64,000 nucleotides of DNA from Thermohalobaculum sp963700775 (GTDB lineage: Bacteria > Pseudomonadota > Alphaproteobacteria > Rhodobacterales > Rhodobacteraceae), in the NCBI GenBank assembly GCA_963700775.1, contig CAVOYU010000003.1, positions 90,530 through 154,529 of the forward strand. The letters are read 5' to 3'. How positions within the stretch are numbered: position 1 is the stretch's first letter; each line of letters opens with the position of its first letter. Shown piece by piece: positions 46,322-54,613 of the stretch. The notes below the pieces were generated by a model that had not been told where the DNA came from, did not search any database, and was given only the letters and a program-made list of their open reading frames with translations. The position numbers were made by a program, and so were the translations under genes.

Positions 46322-47098
46322 TCAGCCCCGTTGCAGGGCCAGCAGGTCGCGGTGGCCGATGATCACCCGCCGCGCCGCGATGCGTGCCGCGTGCCATTCC
46401 GCCGCCGGCCCCGTCCCGAGCACCTTCGCGACCGCCGCGGAACTGCCCTCCGCCAGCGCTGCGATCAGGGCGCCGTCGCGGGGCTGCTCCAGCATCCAGT
46501 CGCTGGCCGCTTCGGCCACCTCCAGCCCCTGCCCAGCCAGCGCCGCCGCAAGATGCCGGTGCGCCTCCGGCCCCAGCGACGCCCCCAGTCCCTTGTCGCG
46601 CCGCTGGTCGGCATGGAAGGCCGCCAGCACCGCCGCGTCGAGCGGGTGCGCCGGCACCCACTCCTCGCGCCCGTCATAGCTCAGCACGGTGTAGAGCGCC
46701 GCCCCCGAGGCCGCCACCAGCCCTGCCAGCCGGTCGAGCCAGTCCGCCCCGCAGAGGTCGAGGAAGGCCGAGGCGGTCACCAGATCCGGCGCCGGATCGA
46801 ACAACGCCTCAAGCCCGCCGGCCAGATCGGCGGTCCGCCACTCTACCGACACCCCGACAGGCGCCTCGGCGCGGTCCAGCAGCGCCAAGTCGTTGTCGGC
46901 CAGGATCCAGTGCTGGCCTGCCGCGATCAGCGGCACGGTCGCCCGCATGTTGGCCCCGGTCCCGGCGCCAAGGTCCAGAACCCGCACCTCCCCCCGCCCG
47001 GCGAAATGCGCCGACAGCCGCGCCACCAGCCCCCGGTCGCGGGCGCGGGCGTCAGCCCCGGCGCGCAGCGCCAGCCAGCCGGCCGAGAACCCGCTCAT
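46322..47098 (-). CDS. class I SAM-dependent methyltransferase
   Basis: 258 residues. The SAM-binding glycine-rich loop is VRVLDLGAGTGANMRATVPL (about 38-57) followed by an acidic ILADNDLALL. A conserved later segment VTASAFLDLCGADWLDRLAG matches motif II. The start overlaps the stop of the upstream GT4 gene (ATGA), so it is coupled to it. It is the last gene of the four-gene minus-strand operon; substrate unknown, possibly the product of the pterin and glycosyltransferase steps. Confidence 0.82.
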   Translation of the reverse strand: MSGFSAGWLALRAGADARARDRGLVARLSAHFAGRGEVRVLDLGAGTGANMRATVPLIAAGQHWILADNDLALLDRAEAPVGVSVEWRTADLAGGLEALFDPAPDLVTASAFLDLCGADWLDRLAGLVAASGAALYTVLSYDGREEWVPAHPLDAAVLAAFHADQRRDKGLGASLGPEAHRHLAAALAGQGLEVAEAASDWMLEQPRDGALIAALAEGSSAAVAKVLGTGPAAEWHAARIAARRVIIGHRDLLALQRG

Positions 47099-48150
47099 GC
47101 GGCTGCCCTCAGAGCCACGGCCACCAGCCGCGCCGTATCCGGCCAGCGCGCGAAACCCCGCGCCGCCCGCCAACACTCCTCCGCCAGCCGCTGCCGCTCG
47201 CCCGCATCTCCGATCAACCGTTCCAGCGCCGCCCGCAACGCCGATGCATCCCCCGGCGGCACCAGCAGCGCCGCGTCCCGCGTCGCCTCGGCGACCGCTC
47301 CCGCCGCGCAGCCGATCACCGGCAGGCCGCGGGCCATCGCTTCCGTGTAGACCATGCCAAAGCCCTCGTAGCGCGAGGCGAGCACGAACAGGTCGGCCGC
47401 CGCATAGGCCCGGTCAAGTTCCGGCGCGGTCAGCGCGCCCGCGAACCGGATCCGCTCCGCCAGACCCGCCGCGGCCGTCCTCCGCTCCAGCTCCGCCGCA
47501 TGGCCGGGATCGAGATGCCGGGGCCCGGCGACGGTCAGCCGCCAGTCGAGATCCATCAGCCCCGCCAGCGCCGCGATCAGCACGTCATGCCCCTTGCGCC
47601 GGGTCAGCGAGCCGACCGAGAGCACCGCCACCCCCGGCCCGCCCGACCCCGTCGCGCGCGCCGCCGGATCGGTGCCCGGCGCGGCGACGGTCAGCCGCGC
47701 GCGCGGCACGCCATAGTCCGCCACCAGGATCTCGCCCGTGGTCGCGCTGGTCACCACCACCTGCGCGCACACGGCCAGCGCCGCCCGCTCGGTCTCCCGG
47801 AACCGCGCCGCGTCCTCCGGCGAGACACCCGTCTCCAGCGCCAGCGGATGATGGCAGAGCGCCACCAGCGGCCCCGGCAGCCCCTCCAGCATCGCCGCCG
47901 GCATCGCCCCCAGCGCCAGCCCGTCGACCAGGATCGGCGCGCCCGCAGGCAGCGCCCTGAGCCGCCGCGCGGCCTCGGCCCGCTCGGCCTCCGAGGGATG
48001 CGGCCAGCCGCCCGGCAGCGCCACATGGGTCAGCGCGGCCCCGGCCTCCGGCGCCGCTTCCAGCAGGCGGCGCGCATAGGCATAGCCCCCGGTCGGGCTG
48101 CCGAGGTCGCCCGGCACCGCGAAGCTGGCCCGGAAGCTCGCCTCGATCAA
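47095..48150 (-). CDS. family 4 glycosyltransferase, pterin-cluster
   Basis: 351 residues, GT-B fold: N-terminal GSPTGGYAYARRLLE, middle LVALCHHPLALETG, and C-terminal SVGSLTRRKGHDVLIAA, VLASRYEGFGMVYTEAMARG (EX7E-type motif) and AGAVAEATRDAALLVPPGD. The start is TTG at 48150, overlapping the stop of the PTPS-like gene (TTGA) with GAGGGAG upstream. A family 4 transferase fused into a PTPS operon suggests glycosylation of the pterin. Confidence 0.82.
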   Translation of the reverse strand: MIEASFRASFAVPGDLGSPTGGYAYARRLLEAAPEAGAALTHVALPGGWPHPSEAERAEAARRLRALPAGAPILVDGLALGAMPAAMLEGLPGPLVALCHHPLALETGVSPEDAARFRETERAALAVCAQVVVTSATTGEILVADYGVPRARLTVAAPGTDPAARATGSGGPGVAVLSVGSLTRRKGHDVLIAALAGLMDLDWRLTVAGPRHLDPGHAAELERRTAAAGLAERIRFAGALTAPELDRAYAAADLFVLASRYEGFGMVYTEAMARGLPVIGCAAGAVAEATRDAALLVPPGDASALRAALERLIGDAGERQRLAEECWRAARGFARWPDTARLVAVALRAAA

Positions 48151-48545
48151 GGCGCTCCCTCGTACCAGGCCCGGGCGACATGGCTCTCGTTCAACAGTAC
48201 CCGGATCTTCTGGATACCCTCCGAACCCGGCCCCAGGGCGCCCGACCGCGCTGCCGCCGCAAGCTGGTCGAAGATGTGCCGGCACAGGAACTCGGTGGTA
48301 GTGACGATGCCCTCGAACTGCGGCAGGTCGTCCAGATTGGCGAAGTTCAGCGGCTTCAGCGCCGCCTTCAGGGCATCGTGCGCCCGGCCGATATCGACCA
48401 CGATCCCGTCCTGGCTCAGGTTCTCGCGGTAGAAGGCAACGTCGACCACATAGGTCGCCCCGTGCAGCTTCTGGGCCGGGCCGAACACCTCGCCCGGCAG
48501 CGAATGGGCCATCATGATGTGGTCCCGGACCTCGACGGCATACAT
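48147..48545 (-). CDS. 6-pyruvoyltetrahydropterin synthase/QueD-like protein
   Basis: 132 residues, T-fold enzyme family. Zinc-binding histidines are placed as in PTPS: MMAHSLPG (His near 14) and KLHGATY (His near 28); the catalytic Cys/Glu region is seen as TTTEFLCRHIFDQL and the terminal E in LNESHVARAWY. The family includes PTPS (biopterin) and QueD (queuosine). It sits between an MDR dehydrogenase and a glycosyltransferase, not beside que genes. GTP cyclohydrolase I is not in the window. Confidence 0.8.
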   Translation of the reverse strand: MYAVEVRDHIMMAHSLPGEVFGPAQKLHGATYVVDVAFYRENLSQDGIVVDIGRAHDALKAALKPLNFANLDDLPQFEGIVTTTEFLCRHIFDQLAAAARSGALGPGSEGIQKIRVLLNESHVARAWYEGAP

Positions 48546-48556
48546 GGGCGCTCTCC

Positions 48557-49570
48557 TCAGTCGTAGCGGATGCGGGTTGCGATACCGGGGGCGTCCGGCG
48601 CCAGCAAGCGCGGAATCGCCGCGGCGAGATCGCCGAAGGCAATCTCCTGCGTGACAAACCGGTCCAGCCTCGGGTCCGCCAGCATCCCCAGCGCCGCCTC
48701 CAGGCGCTGGCGGTGGGTGGTCGACGCCCGCCTCGGCCGGGCCACCTGCCCGACCTGGCTCGACCGGATCGCCAGCCGGCGCGAGTGGAACGCGCCGCCC
48801 AGCGCCAGCGGCACCGGCCGGGCGCCGAACCAGCTCAGCTCGATCACCTCGCCCTCGAAGCCCAGCGCGTCAATTGCCGCCTGCAGCCCCGAGGCCGAGG
48901 CCGTGGAATGGAACACCACGTCGTAATCGTCGCGGCTCGCGCCCGTTGACAGGAAGGTCACGGGAAATTCAGCCAGTGCAACGCCCGGTTCCGCTAGCTT
49001 GTCCGTTACATCCACGGAACCGGAGCCGTGGAGACGGGAGAGGAACGCCGCGATGAGGCAGCCGAGGAGGCCGGCCCCCAAAACCAGCAGGCGCGCGCCG
49101 GGCGCAGGCTCCGCGTCCCAGATGGCGTTCAGCGCCGTCTCGGCGTTGGCGGCCAGCACCGCGCGCGCAGGCGGCACGCCCTCGGGCAGCGGCACCACCG
49201 CCTCGACGGCAACCCGGAAACGGTCCTGATGCGGGTAGAGGCAGAACACATGGCGACCCTGCAGCGCCTCCGGCCCGGCCTCGACCAGGCCGACGGCGGC
49301 ATAGCCGTATTTCACCGGGAACGGGAAGTCGCCCTCCTGGAACGGCGCCCGCATCCGGGCGTATTCCGCCGGCGGCACATGGCCGGCGGCGACCAGCCGC
49401 TCGGTGCCCCGGCTGAGACCGGTGAACAGCGTCCGGACCTCCACCATACCCTCTTCCAGGGGCGGCAGGGCGACCTCGCGCAGCTCGGCCCGGCCGGGCG
49501 CCGCACCGGGCGCCACGTAGAAAAGCGCCTGCGCTGTTTTTCCCACTTGCGTATCGCCCTTGATTCCCAT
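48557..49570 (-). CDS. MDR-family zinc-binding dehydrogenase-like protein
   Basis: 337 residues. The GroES-like and Rossmann parts are visible: RTLFTGLSRGTERLVAAGHV, FPVKYGYAAVGLVEAG and LVLGAGLLGCLIAAFLSRL (nucleotide-binding). The first gene of the four-gene minus-strand operon; the next gene starts 11 bp after its stop. Proteins of this subfamily occur beside PTPS-like and GT genes in related bacteria. It probably reduces a pterin side-chain ketone, inferred. The ATG lacks a strong ribosome site; a GTG about 8 codons on is an alternative. Confidence 0.8.
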   Translation of the reverse strand: MGIKGDTQVGKTAQALFYVAPGAAPGRAELREVALPPLEEGMVEVRTLFTGLSRGTERLVAAGHVPPAEYARMRAPFQEGDFPFPVKYGYAAVGLVEAGPEALQGRHVFCLYPHQDRFRVAVEAVVPLPEGVPPARAVLAANAETALNAIWDAEPAPGARLLVLGAGLLGCLIAAFLSRLHGSGSVDVTDKLAEPGVALAEFPVTFLSTGASRDDYDVVFHSTASASGLQAAIDALGFEGEVIELSWFGARPVPLALGGAFHSRRLAIRSSQVGQVARPRRASTTHRQRLEAALGMLADPRLDRFVTQEIAFGDLAAAIPRLLAPDAPGIATRIRYD

Positions 49571-49626
49571 CTGAAGCGCTGCACATTACGCGCGTTGTCG
49601 CTGCGGTCCAGAAGGGGCGCACCCAC

Positions 49627-51492
49627 ATGACCATCACATCGCCGGGAGAATTCTCCGCGGCGGTCCCGCTGGCAGGGCCGGAACCCTTGCGCCACCCGCG
49701 CGAGGAAGGCGTCCTCACTCCCGCCACGCTGCAGGACAAGCGCGACTTGGCGATGCGCCGGTCGGTCTTCGTCGCCCTCAACCTCGCCAGCCTCGCCGCC
49801 CTGGCCTGGGGCGTCGCCCAGGTGTTCGGCGAGGGTGGCTGGTCCGCGACCGACGTGATCATCGTGGTCTGCTTCCTGTTTGGCGCCCCCTGGACCGTGA
49901 TGGGGCTCTGGAACTCGCTGATCGGCGTCTGGCTGCTGCATGGCCGGCGGAACGGTGTGGCAGTCGCGGCCCCCCACCTCGCCGCGGGCGACACCGACGC
50001 CCCCGTCGCCGGGCGCATCGCCGTAGCCATGACCGTGCGCAACGAGGCGCCGCTGCGCTCCTACCAGCGCCTCGCGGTGATCCGCGAGAGCCTCGACGCC
50101 ACCGGCCAGGGCAAGCATTTCGACGTCTTCATCCTCTCCGACACCACCGAGCCCGACATTGCCGCCGAGGAGGAGCGCCTGTTCCTTGCCATGCGCGACA
50201 TGCTTGGCGGGCCGCAGGCACACTATCGGCGCCGGGTCTCGAACGCCGGTTTCAAGGCCGGCAATGTCCGCGACTTCCTGTCCAGGCAGGGCCGCGACTA
50301 CGACCTCTATCTGCCGCTCGACAGCGACAGCCTGATGTCCGGCGACGCGATCCTGCGCATGGTCCGGATCATGGAGGCCCACCCGAAGCTCGGCATCCTG
50401 CAAAGCCTGGTGGTCGGCACGCCCGCCACGTCGGGCTTCGCCCGCATCTTCCAGTTCGGTATGCGCCACGGCATGCGCAGCCACACCATAGGCGCCGCCT
50501 GGTGGCAGGCCGACTGCGGCCCCTACTGGGGCCACAACGCGCTGCTGCGGGTGCGCCCCTTCCGCCGCCACTGCCGCCTGCCGGTGCTGCCCGGCAAGCC
50601 GCCGCTCGGCGGCCACATCCTCAGCCACGACCAGGTCGAGGCGGTGCTGATGCGCCGCGCCGCCTACGAGGTCCGGGTGATCCCGGTCGAGGGCGAGAGC
50701 TGGGAGGCGAATCCCCCCACCCTGATGGACTTCACCAAGCGTGATCTCCGCTGGTGCCAGGGCAACATGCAGTACTGGCGGCTGCTGGGGATGCGCGGCC
50801 TGCTGCCGGTGTCGCGTTTCCAGATCTTCGCCGCCATCATGATGTATTCGGGCGCGCCCGCCTGGATGCTGATGACCATGACCGCCGCGGCGAAGCTCGC
50901 CGAGGGTGATGTCGGCGACGTCAATATTGCGCTCGGCGTCGCCATGTTCTTCATCATGTTCGCGGTCAGCCTGGTGCCGAAGCTGCTCGGGGTGCTCGAC
51001 ATCGCCCTGATCCCCGGGGGTGCGTCCGGCTATGGCGGCCGGCTCCGCTTCGCCCTTGGCGCCTTGGCCGAGACCTTGTTCTCGATCCTGCTGGCCCCCG
51101 TTGTAGCGCTGCGGGTCACTCTTTTCCTGATCGGCCTCGCCTTCGGCAGGTCGGTGATCTGGGGCGGCCAGAACCGCGACGCCTACCGGCTGACCTGGGC
51201 CGATGCGGCGCGAGGCCTCTGGCCGCAGACCCTGTTCGGGCTCACCCTTCTCGCCGCCATCGTCGCCAGCGCGGGCTTCGCCTCTGCCGCCTGGGCCGGA
51301 CCGATGATCGCGGGTCTCACCCTCGCCATCCCCTATGCGGTTCTGACCGCCGATCCCCGCTTCGGCGCTTGGGCGGCCAGGGTCGGGCTCTGCGCCGTGC
51401 CCGACGAGATCCGGCTCCCCCCGGCGCTGGCCAGGCTCGAGCAACTCGCCGCCTCCGCCGAGCGTCCGGACACGCCGAAAAAGGCCGCCTGA
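49627..51492 (+). CDS. opgH: periplasmic glucan glucosyltransferase
   Basis: 621-residue membrane enzyme that polymerises the osmoregulated periplasmic glucan backbone. The GT2-type cytoplasmic domain shows VAMTVRNEAPLRSYQRLAV, FILSDTTEPD, LPLDSDSLMSGDAIL, SHDQVEAVLMRRA and DLRWCQGNMQYW, flanked by about eight membrane helices. It is divergent from the MDR dehydrogenase gene. opgC, which succinylates the glucan, lies at 43352-44971, and no opgG is in the window. AGAAGGGG precedes the ATG. Confidence 0.92.
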   Translation: MTITSPGEFSAAVPLAGPEPLRHPREEGVLTPATLQDKRDLAMRRSVFVALNLASLAALAWGVAQVFGEGGWSATDVIIVVCFLFGAPWTVMGLWNSLIGVWLLHGRRNGVAVAAPHLAAGDTDAPVAGRIAVAMTVRNEAPLRSYQRLAVIRESLDATGQGKHFDVFILSDTTEPDIAAEEERLFLAMRDMLGGPQAHYRRRVSNAGFKAGNVRDFLSRQGRDYDLYLPLDSDSLMSGDAILRMVRIMEAHPKLGILQSLVVGTPATSGFARIFQFGMRHGMRSHTIGAAWWQADCGPYWGHNALLRVRPFRRHCRLPVLPGKPPLGGHILSHDQVEAVLMRRAAYEVRVIPVEGESWEANPPTLMDFTKRDLRWCQGNMQYWRLLGMRGLLPVSRFQIFAAIMMYSGAPAWMLMTMTAAAKLAEGDVGDVNIALGVAMFFIMFAVSLVPKLLGVLDIALIPGGASGYGGRLRFALGALAETLFSILLAPVVALRVTLFLIGLAFGRSVIWGGQNRDAYRLTWADAARGLWPQTLFGLTLLAAIVASAGFASAAWAGPMIAGLTLAIPYAVLTADPRFGAWAARVGLCAVPDEIRLPPALARLEQLAASAERPDTPKKAA

Positions 51493-51609
51493 ACCCGGAC
51501 TTGACGGCCGCGCTGGTTCCCTGAATTGTCGCATCTGGCGCCACCGCCCCGGCGCCGGATGCCTATCAATCCCGGACGCCAAACCCGTCCACCCTCGGGA
51601 GTAATGCCC

Positions 51610-52605
51610 ATGTCTCTCGCGCAGCCCTATCTGCTGTTCCTCGGCGATGCGCCAGACGCACTCGCCGCCAAGGTCGCCCGGGGTGTCCGCGACTGGCGGC
51701 CCGAAGCCAGCGTCGGCCAGTTCCGCCTGCCCGGCTGCAACGCCGACATGGGCCTCCCGGACATGACCGTCGCCGAGGCCGCCGCCGCAGGGGCCAAGAC
51801 CCTGGTGATCGGCGTCGCCAACCGGGGCGGGGTGATCTCGGACACCTGGAAGGCGGTGCTGGTCGAGGCGCTGCAGTCCGGCATGGACGTGGCCGCCGGG
51901 CTTCATACGCTCTTGCGCGACCAGACCGAACTCGGCGCCGCCGCGGCGGCCAGTGGTCAGTCGCTCCACGACGTGCGCATGCCGACCGTCCACTACCCGA
52001 TCGCCGACGGCAAGCGGCGCAGCGGCAAGCGCCTGCTCGCGGTCGGCACCGACTGCTCCTGCGGCAAGATGTACACCACGCTTGCAATGGAGAAGGCGAT
52101 GCATGCCCGCGGCATGAAGGCCAGCTTCCGGGCGACGGGCCAGACGGGCATCCTGATCACCGGCGGCGGCGTGCCGCTCGACGCGGTCGTCGCCGACTTC
52201 ATGGCCGGCGCGGTCGAGTTCCTCACGCCCGCCAACGACGACGACCACTGGGACCTGATCGAGGGTCAGGGCTCGCTGTTCCACGCCTCCTATTCCGGCG
52301 TCACCATGGCGCTGATCCATGGCGGCAGCCCCGACGCGCTGGTGCTCTGCCACGAGCCGACCCGCAAGCACATGCGCGGCCTGCCGCACTACCCAGTCCC
52401 CTCCCTCGACGAGCTCCGCCCGCTCGCCCTCCAGCTCGCCCGCATCGTCAACCCGGACTGCCGGGTGATCGGCTGCGCCATCAACACCGCGGCGCTGGCC
52501 CTCGCCGACGCCGAGGCCTATCTCGCCGAAACCGAAGCGCGCATGGGCCTGCCCTGCGTCGACCCCTACCGCCAGGGCGCCGACCGGCTGGTGGACGCGC
52601 TGTGA
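51610..52605 (+). CDS. dgcN: D-glutamate N-acetyltransferase DgcN (DUF1611)
   Basis: 331 residues. DgcN acetylates D-glutamate to N-acetyl-D-glutamate, the first step of a marine bacterial D-glutamate catabolic route. The DUF1611 P-loop is GTDCSCGKMYTT (Walker A-like), with LITGGGVPLDAVVADFMAGA, SYSGVTMALIHGGSPDALVL and LCHEPTRKHMRG later. The ATG at 51610 has CGGGAG 8 bp upstream. It is 22 bp upstream of dgcA and part of the dgcN-dgcA-dat operon. Confidence 0.88.
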   Translation: MSLAQPYLLFLGDAPDALAAKVARGVRDWRPEASVGQFRLPGCNADMGLPDMTVAEAAAAGAKTLVIGVANRGGVISDTWKAVLVEALQSGMDVAAGLHTLLRDQTELGAAAAASGQSLHDVRMPTVHYPIADGKRRSGKRLLAVGTDCSCGKMYTTLAMEKAMHARGMKASFRATGQTGILITGGGVPLDAVVADFMAGAVEFLTPANDDDHWDLIEGQGSLFHASYSGVTMALIHGGSPDALVLCHEPTRKHMRGLPHYPVPSLDELRPLALQLARIVNPDCRVIGCAINTAALALADAEAYLAETEARMGLPCVDPYRQGADRLVDAL

Positions 52606-52627
52606 TGCCGGCGCGCGCGCCCCGCCC

Positions 52628-53612
52628 ATGACCCGCATCGCCCTCACCGCCAAGATCGAGCGCTTCCCGACCGCCGGCGCCTGGACAATCTCGCGCGGCT
52701 CGGTCACCGAGGTCGTCGTCGTCACCGCCGAGGCCCGCCTGAACGGCCATGCCGGACGCGGCGAGTGCCGCCCCTATCCCCGCTACGACGAGTTCCCCGA
52801 GGGCGTGGTCGCCGACATCGAGGCCGCGGCCCCCGGCCTCGGCGGCGACCCGGCCGTCGACCTCGGCCCGCTCATGCCTCCCGGCGCCGCCCGCAACGCG
52901 GTCGACTGCGCCCTCTGGGACCTCCGCGCCAAGATCGCCGACCGCCCGGTCTGGCAACTCGCCGGCCTGCCCGCCCCGAAGCCCGTCGTCACCGCCTACT
53001 CCCTCTCCCTCGACACCCCCGGCAATATGCGCGCGAGGGCGGCCGAGAACGCCCACCGCCCGCTGCTCAAGGTCAAGCTCGGCGGCGAGGGCGACCTCGA
53101 GCGCATCCGGGCCGTCCGCGAAGGCGCGCCGAACGCGAAGATCATCGTCGATGCCAACGAGGGCTGGACCGCCGAGAGCTACGAGAAGCTCGCCCCCGAG
53201 TTCCTGCGCCTCGGGGTCGCCCTCGTCGAACAGCCCCTGCCCGCCTGGGACGATGGCGACCTCCTGGCACGTCAAGCGCAGCCTGCCGGTCTGCGCCGAC
53301 GAGGCCTGCCACGACACCGAGTCGCTGGCCAGGCTCCTCGGCAAGTACGACATGGTCAACATCAAGCTCGACAAGACCGGCGGCCTGACCGAGGCGATCC
53401 GTCTCAAGGCCACCGCCGAGCGCATGAACTTCCGCGTCATGGTCGGCTGCATGCTGGCCTCCTCGCTCGCCATGGCGCCGGCGGTGCTGCTGGCCCAGGG
53501 CTGCGAGATCGCCGATCTCGACGGGCCGCTGCTGCTGGCGGCCGATCGCGACCACCCGCTGACCTATGACGCCGAGGGGGTGCATCCCCCGGCGCCCGAA
53601 CTCTGGGGATAG
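52628..53612 (+). pseudogene. dgcA: N-acetyl-D-glutamate racemase DgcA (enolase family), single-base frameshift
   Basis: About 328 codons when repaired. The enolase/epimerase-family features are LLKVKLGGEGDLERIRAVRE, IIVDANEGWTAESYEKLAP (first metal ligand), VALVEQPLPAWDDGDLLA (second), then in the next frame RSLPVCADEACHDTESLARL (third), MVNIKLDKTGGLTEAI (catalytic Lys) and MVGCMLASSLAMAPAVLLA. One extra base in CCTGGCACGTC near 53265-53270 separates the two frames. DgcA racemises N-acetyl-D-glutamate to the L form. Its neighbours support the assignment; without the frame correction the operon loses the racemase. Confidence 0.82.
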
Positions 53613-53616
53613 AGCC

Positions 53617-54471
53617 ATGAGCCGCATCGTCTACGTGAACGGAGACTACCTGCCCGAGGAAGACGCCAGGATCTCTGTGTTCGATCGCGGCTTCCTGATG
53701 GCCGACGCGGTCTACGAGGTCAGTGCGGTGATGGGCGGCAAGCTGGTCGACTATCCGGGCCACGTGGCCAGGCTCCACCGCTCGCTCGACGCGCTGAAGA
53801 TCGCCGCGCCGGTCAGCGACGACGAACTCCTCGAGATCCACCGCGAGCTCCTGCGCCTGAACCATCTCGACGAGGGGCTGGTCTATCTCCAGATCACCCG
53901 CGGCGCCGCCGACCGCGACTTCGTCTGGCCGAAGAACGCACGCCCCTCGCTGGTGCTCTTCACCCAGGCGAAGCATTTCGAGGACGCGGAAGGCCCGAAG
54001 CACGGCATCAAGGTCGCCTCGGTTCCCGACCTCCGCTGGGGCCGGCGCGACATCAAGACGGTGCAGCTCCTCTACCCCTCCTTCGCCAAGATGGAAGCCA
54101 GGGCGAAGGGCGCCGACGACGCCTGGCTGGTCGAGGACGGCTTCGTCACCGAGGGCACCTCGAACAACGCCTATATCGTGACCCGGGACGGCACCATCGT
54201 CACCCGCAACCTATCCCACGACATCCTGCACGGCATCACGCGGGCAAGCGTGCTGAGGCTCGCCGCCGAGTCCCAGATGAAGATCGAGGAGCGCCCCTTC
54301 ACCATTGCCGAGGCGCAGGCCGCCGCCGAGGCCTTCATCACCGCCGCCTCCACCTTCGTCTGCCCGGTGGTCGAGATAGACGGGGTGAAGGTCGGCAGCG
54401 GCAAGCCGGGACCGGTGGCGAAGCGGCTCAGGGAGATCTACCTCGCGAATGCGAGGGCGACGGCGGTGTGA
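53617..54471 (+). CDS. dat: D-amino acid aminotransferase
   Basis: 284-residue class IV PLP aminotransferase. It begins VYVNGDYLPEEDARISVFDR, the PLP Lys lies in RDIKTVQLLYPSF and the phosphate-binding region is EGTSNNAYIVTRDGTIVT. D-amino acid transaminase interconverts D-alanine and D-glutamate with 2-oxoacids. It starts 4 bp after the dgcA stop, so the operon is dgcN-dgcA-dat: the transaminase makes D-glutamate and DgcN/DgcA convert it. Confidence 0.88.
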   Translation: MSRIVYVNGDYLPEEDARISVFDRGFLMADAVYEVSAVMGGKLVDYPGHVARLHRSLDALKIAAPVSDDELLEIHRELLRLNHLDEGLVYLQITRGAADRDFVWPKNARPSLVLFTQAKHFEDAEGPKHGIKVASVPDLRWGRRDIKTVQLLYPSFAKMEARAKGADDAWLVEDGFVTEGTSNNAYIVTRDGTIVTRNLSHDILHGITRASVLRLAAESQMKIEERPFTIAEAQAAAEAFITAASTFVCPVVEIDGVKVGSGKPGPVAKRLREIYLANARATAV

Positions 54472-54613
54472 GGGGGCGCATTACAGGACCAGGTCGGATC
54501 CCTGCTTCCGCCATTGATGGATGCCGGATCCGCGCTGACCTCCGGACGCGGTTTCGGACCGCCGGGATGCGATGTTGACCCTACTCGGACATTTTCTCCA
54601 GGTGGCGTTTCAT

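Noticed and set aside
49312..52725. A 1137-codon minus-strand open frame
   Set aside because: Antisense of opgH and dgcN. G+C-rich DNA gives long false frames; no recognisable protein, ribosome site or start context.
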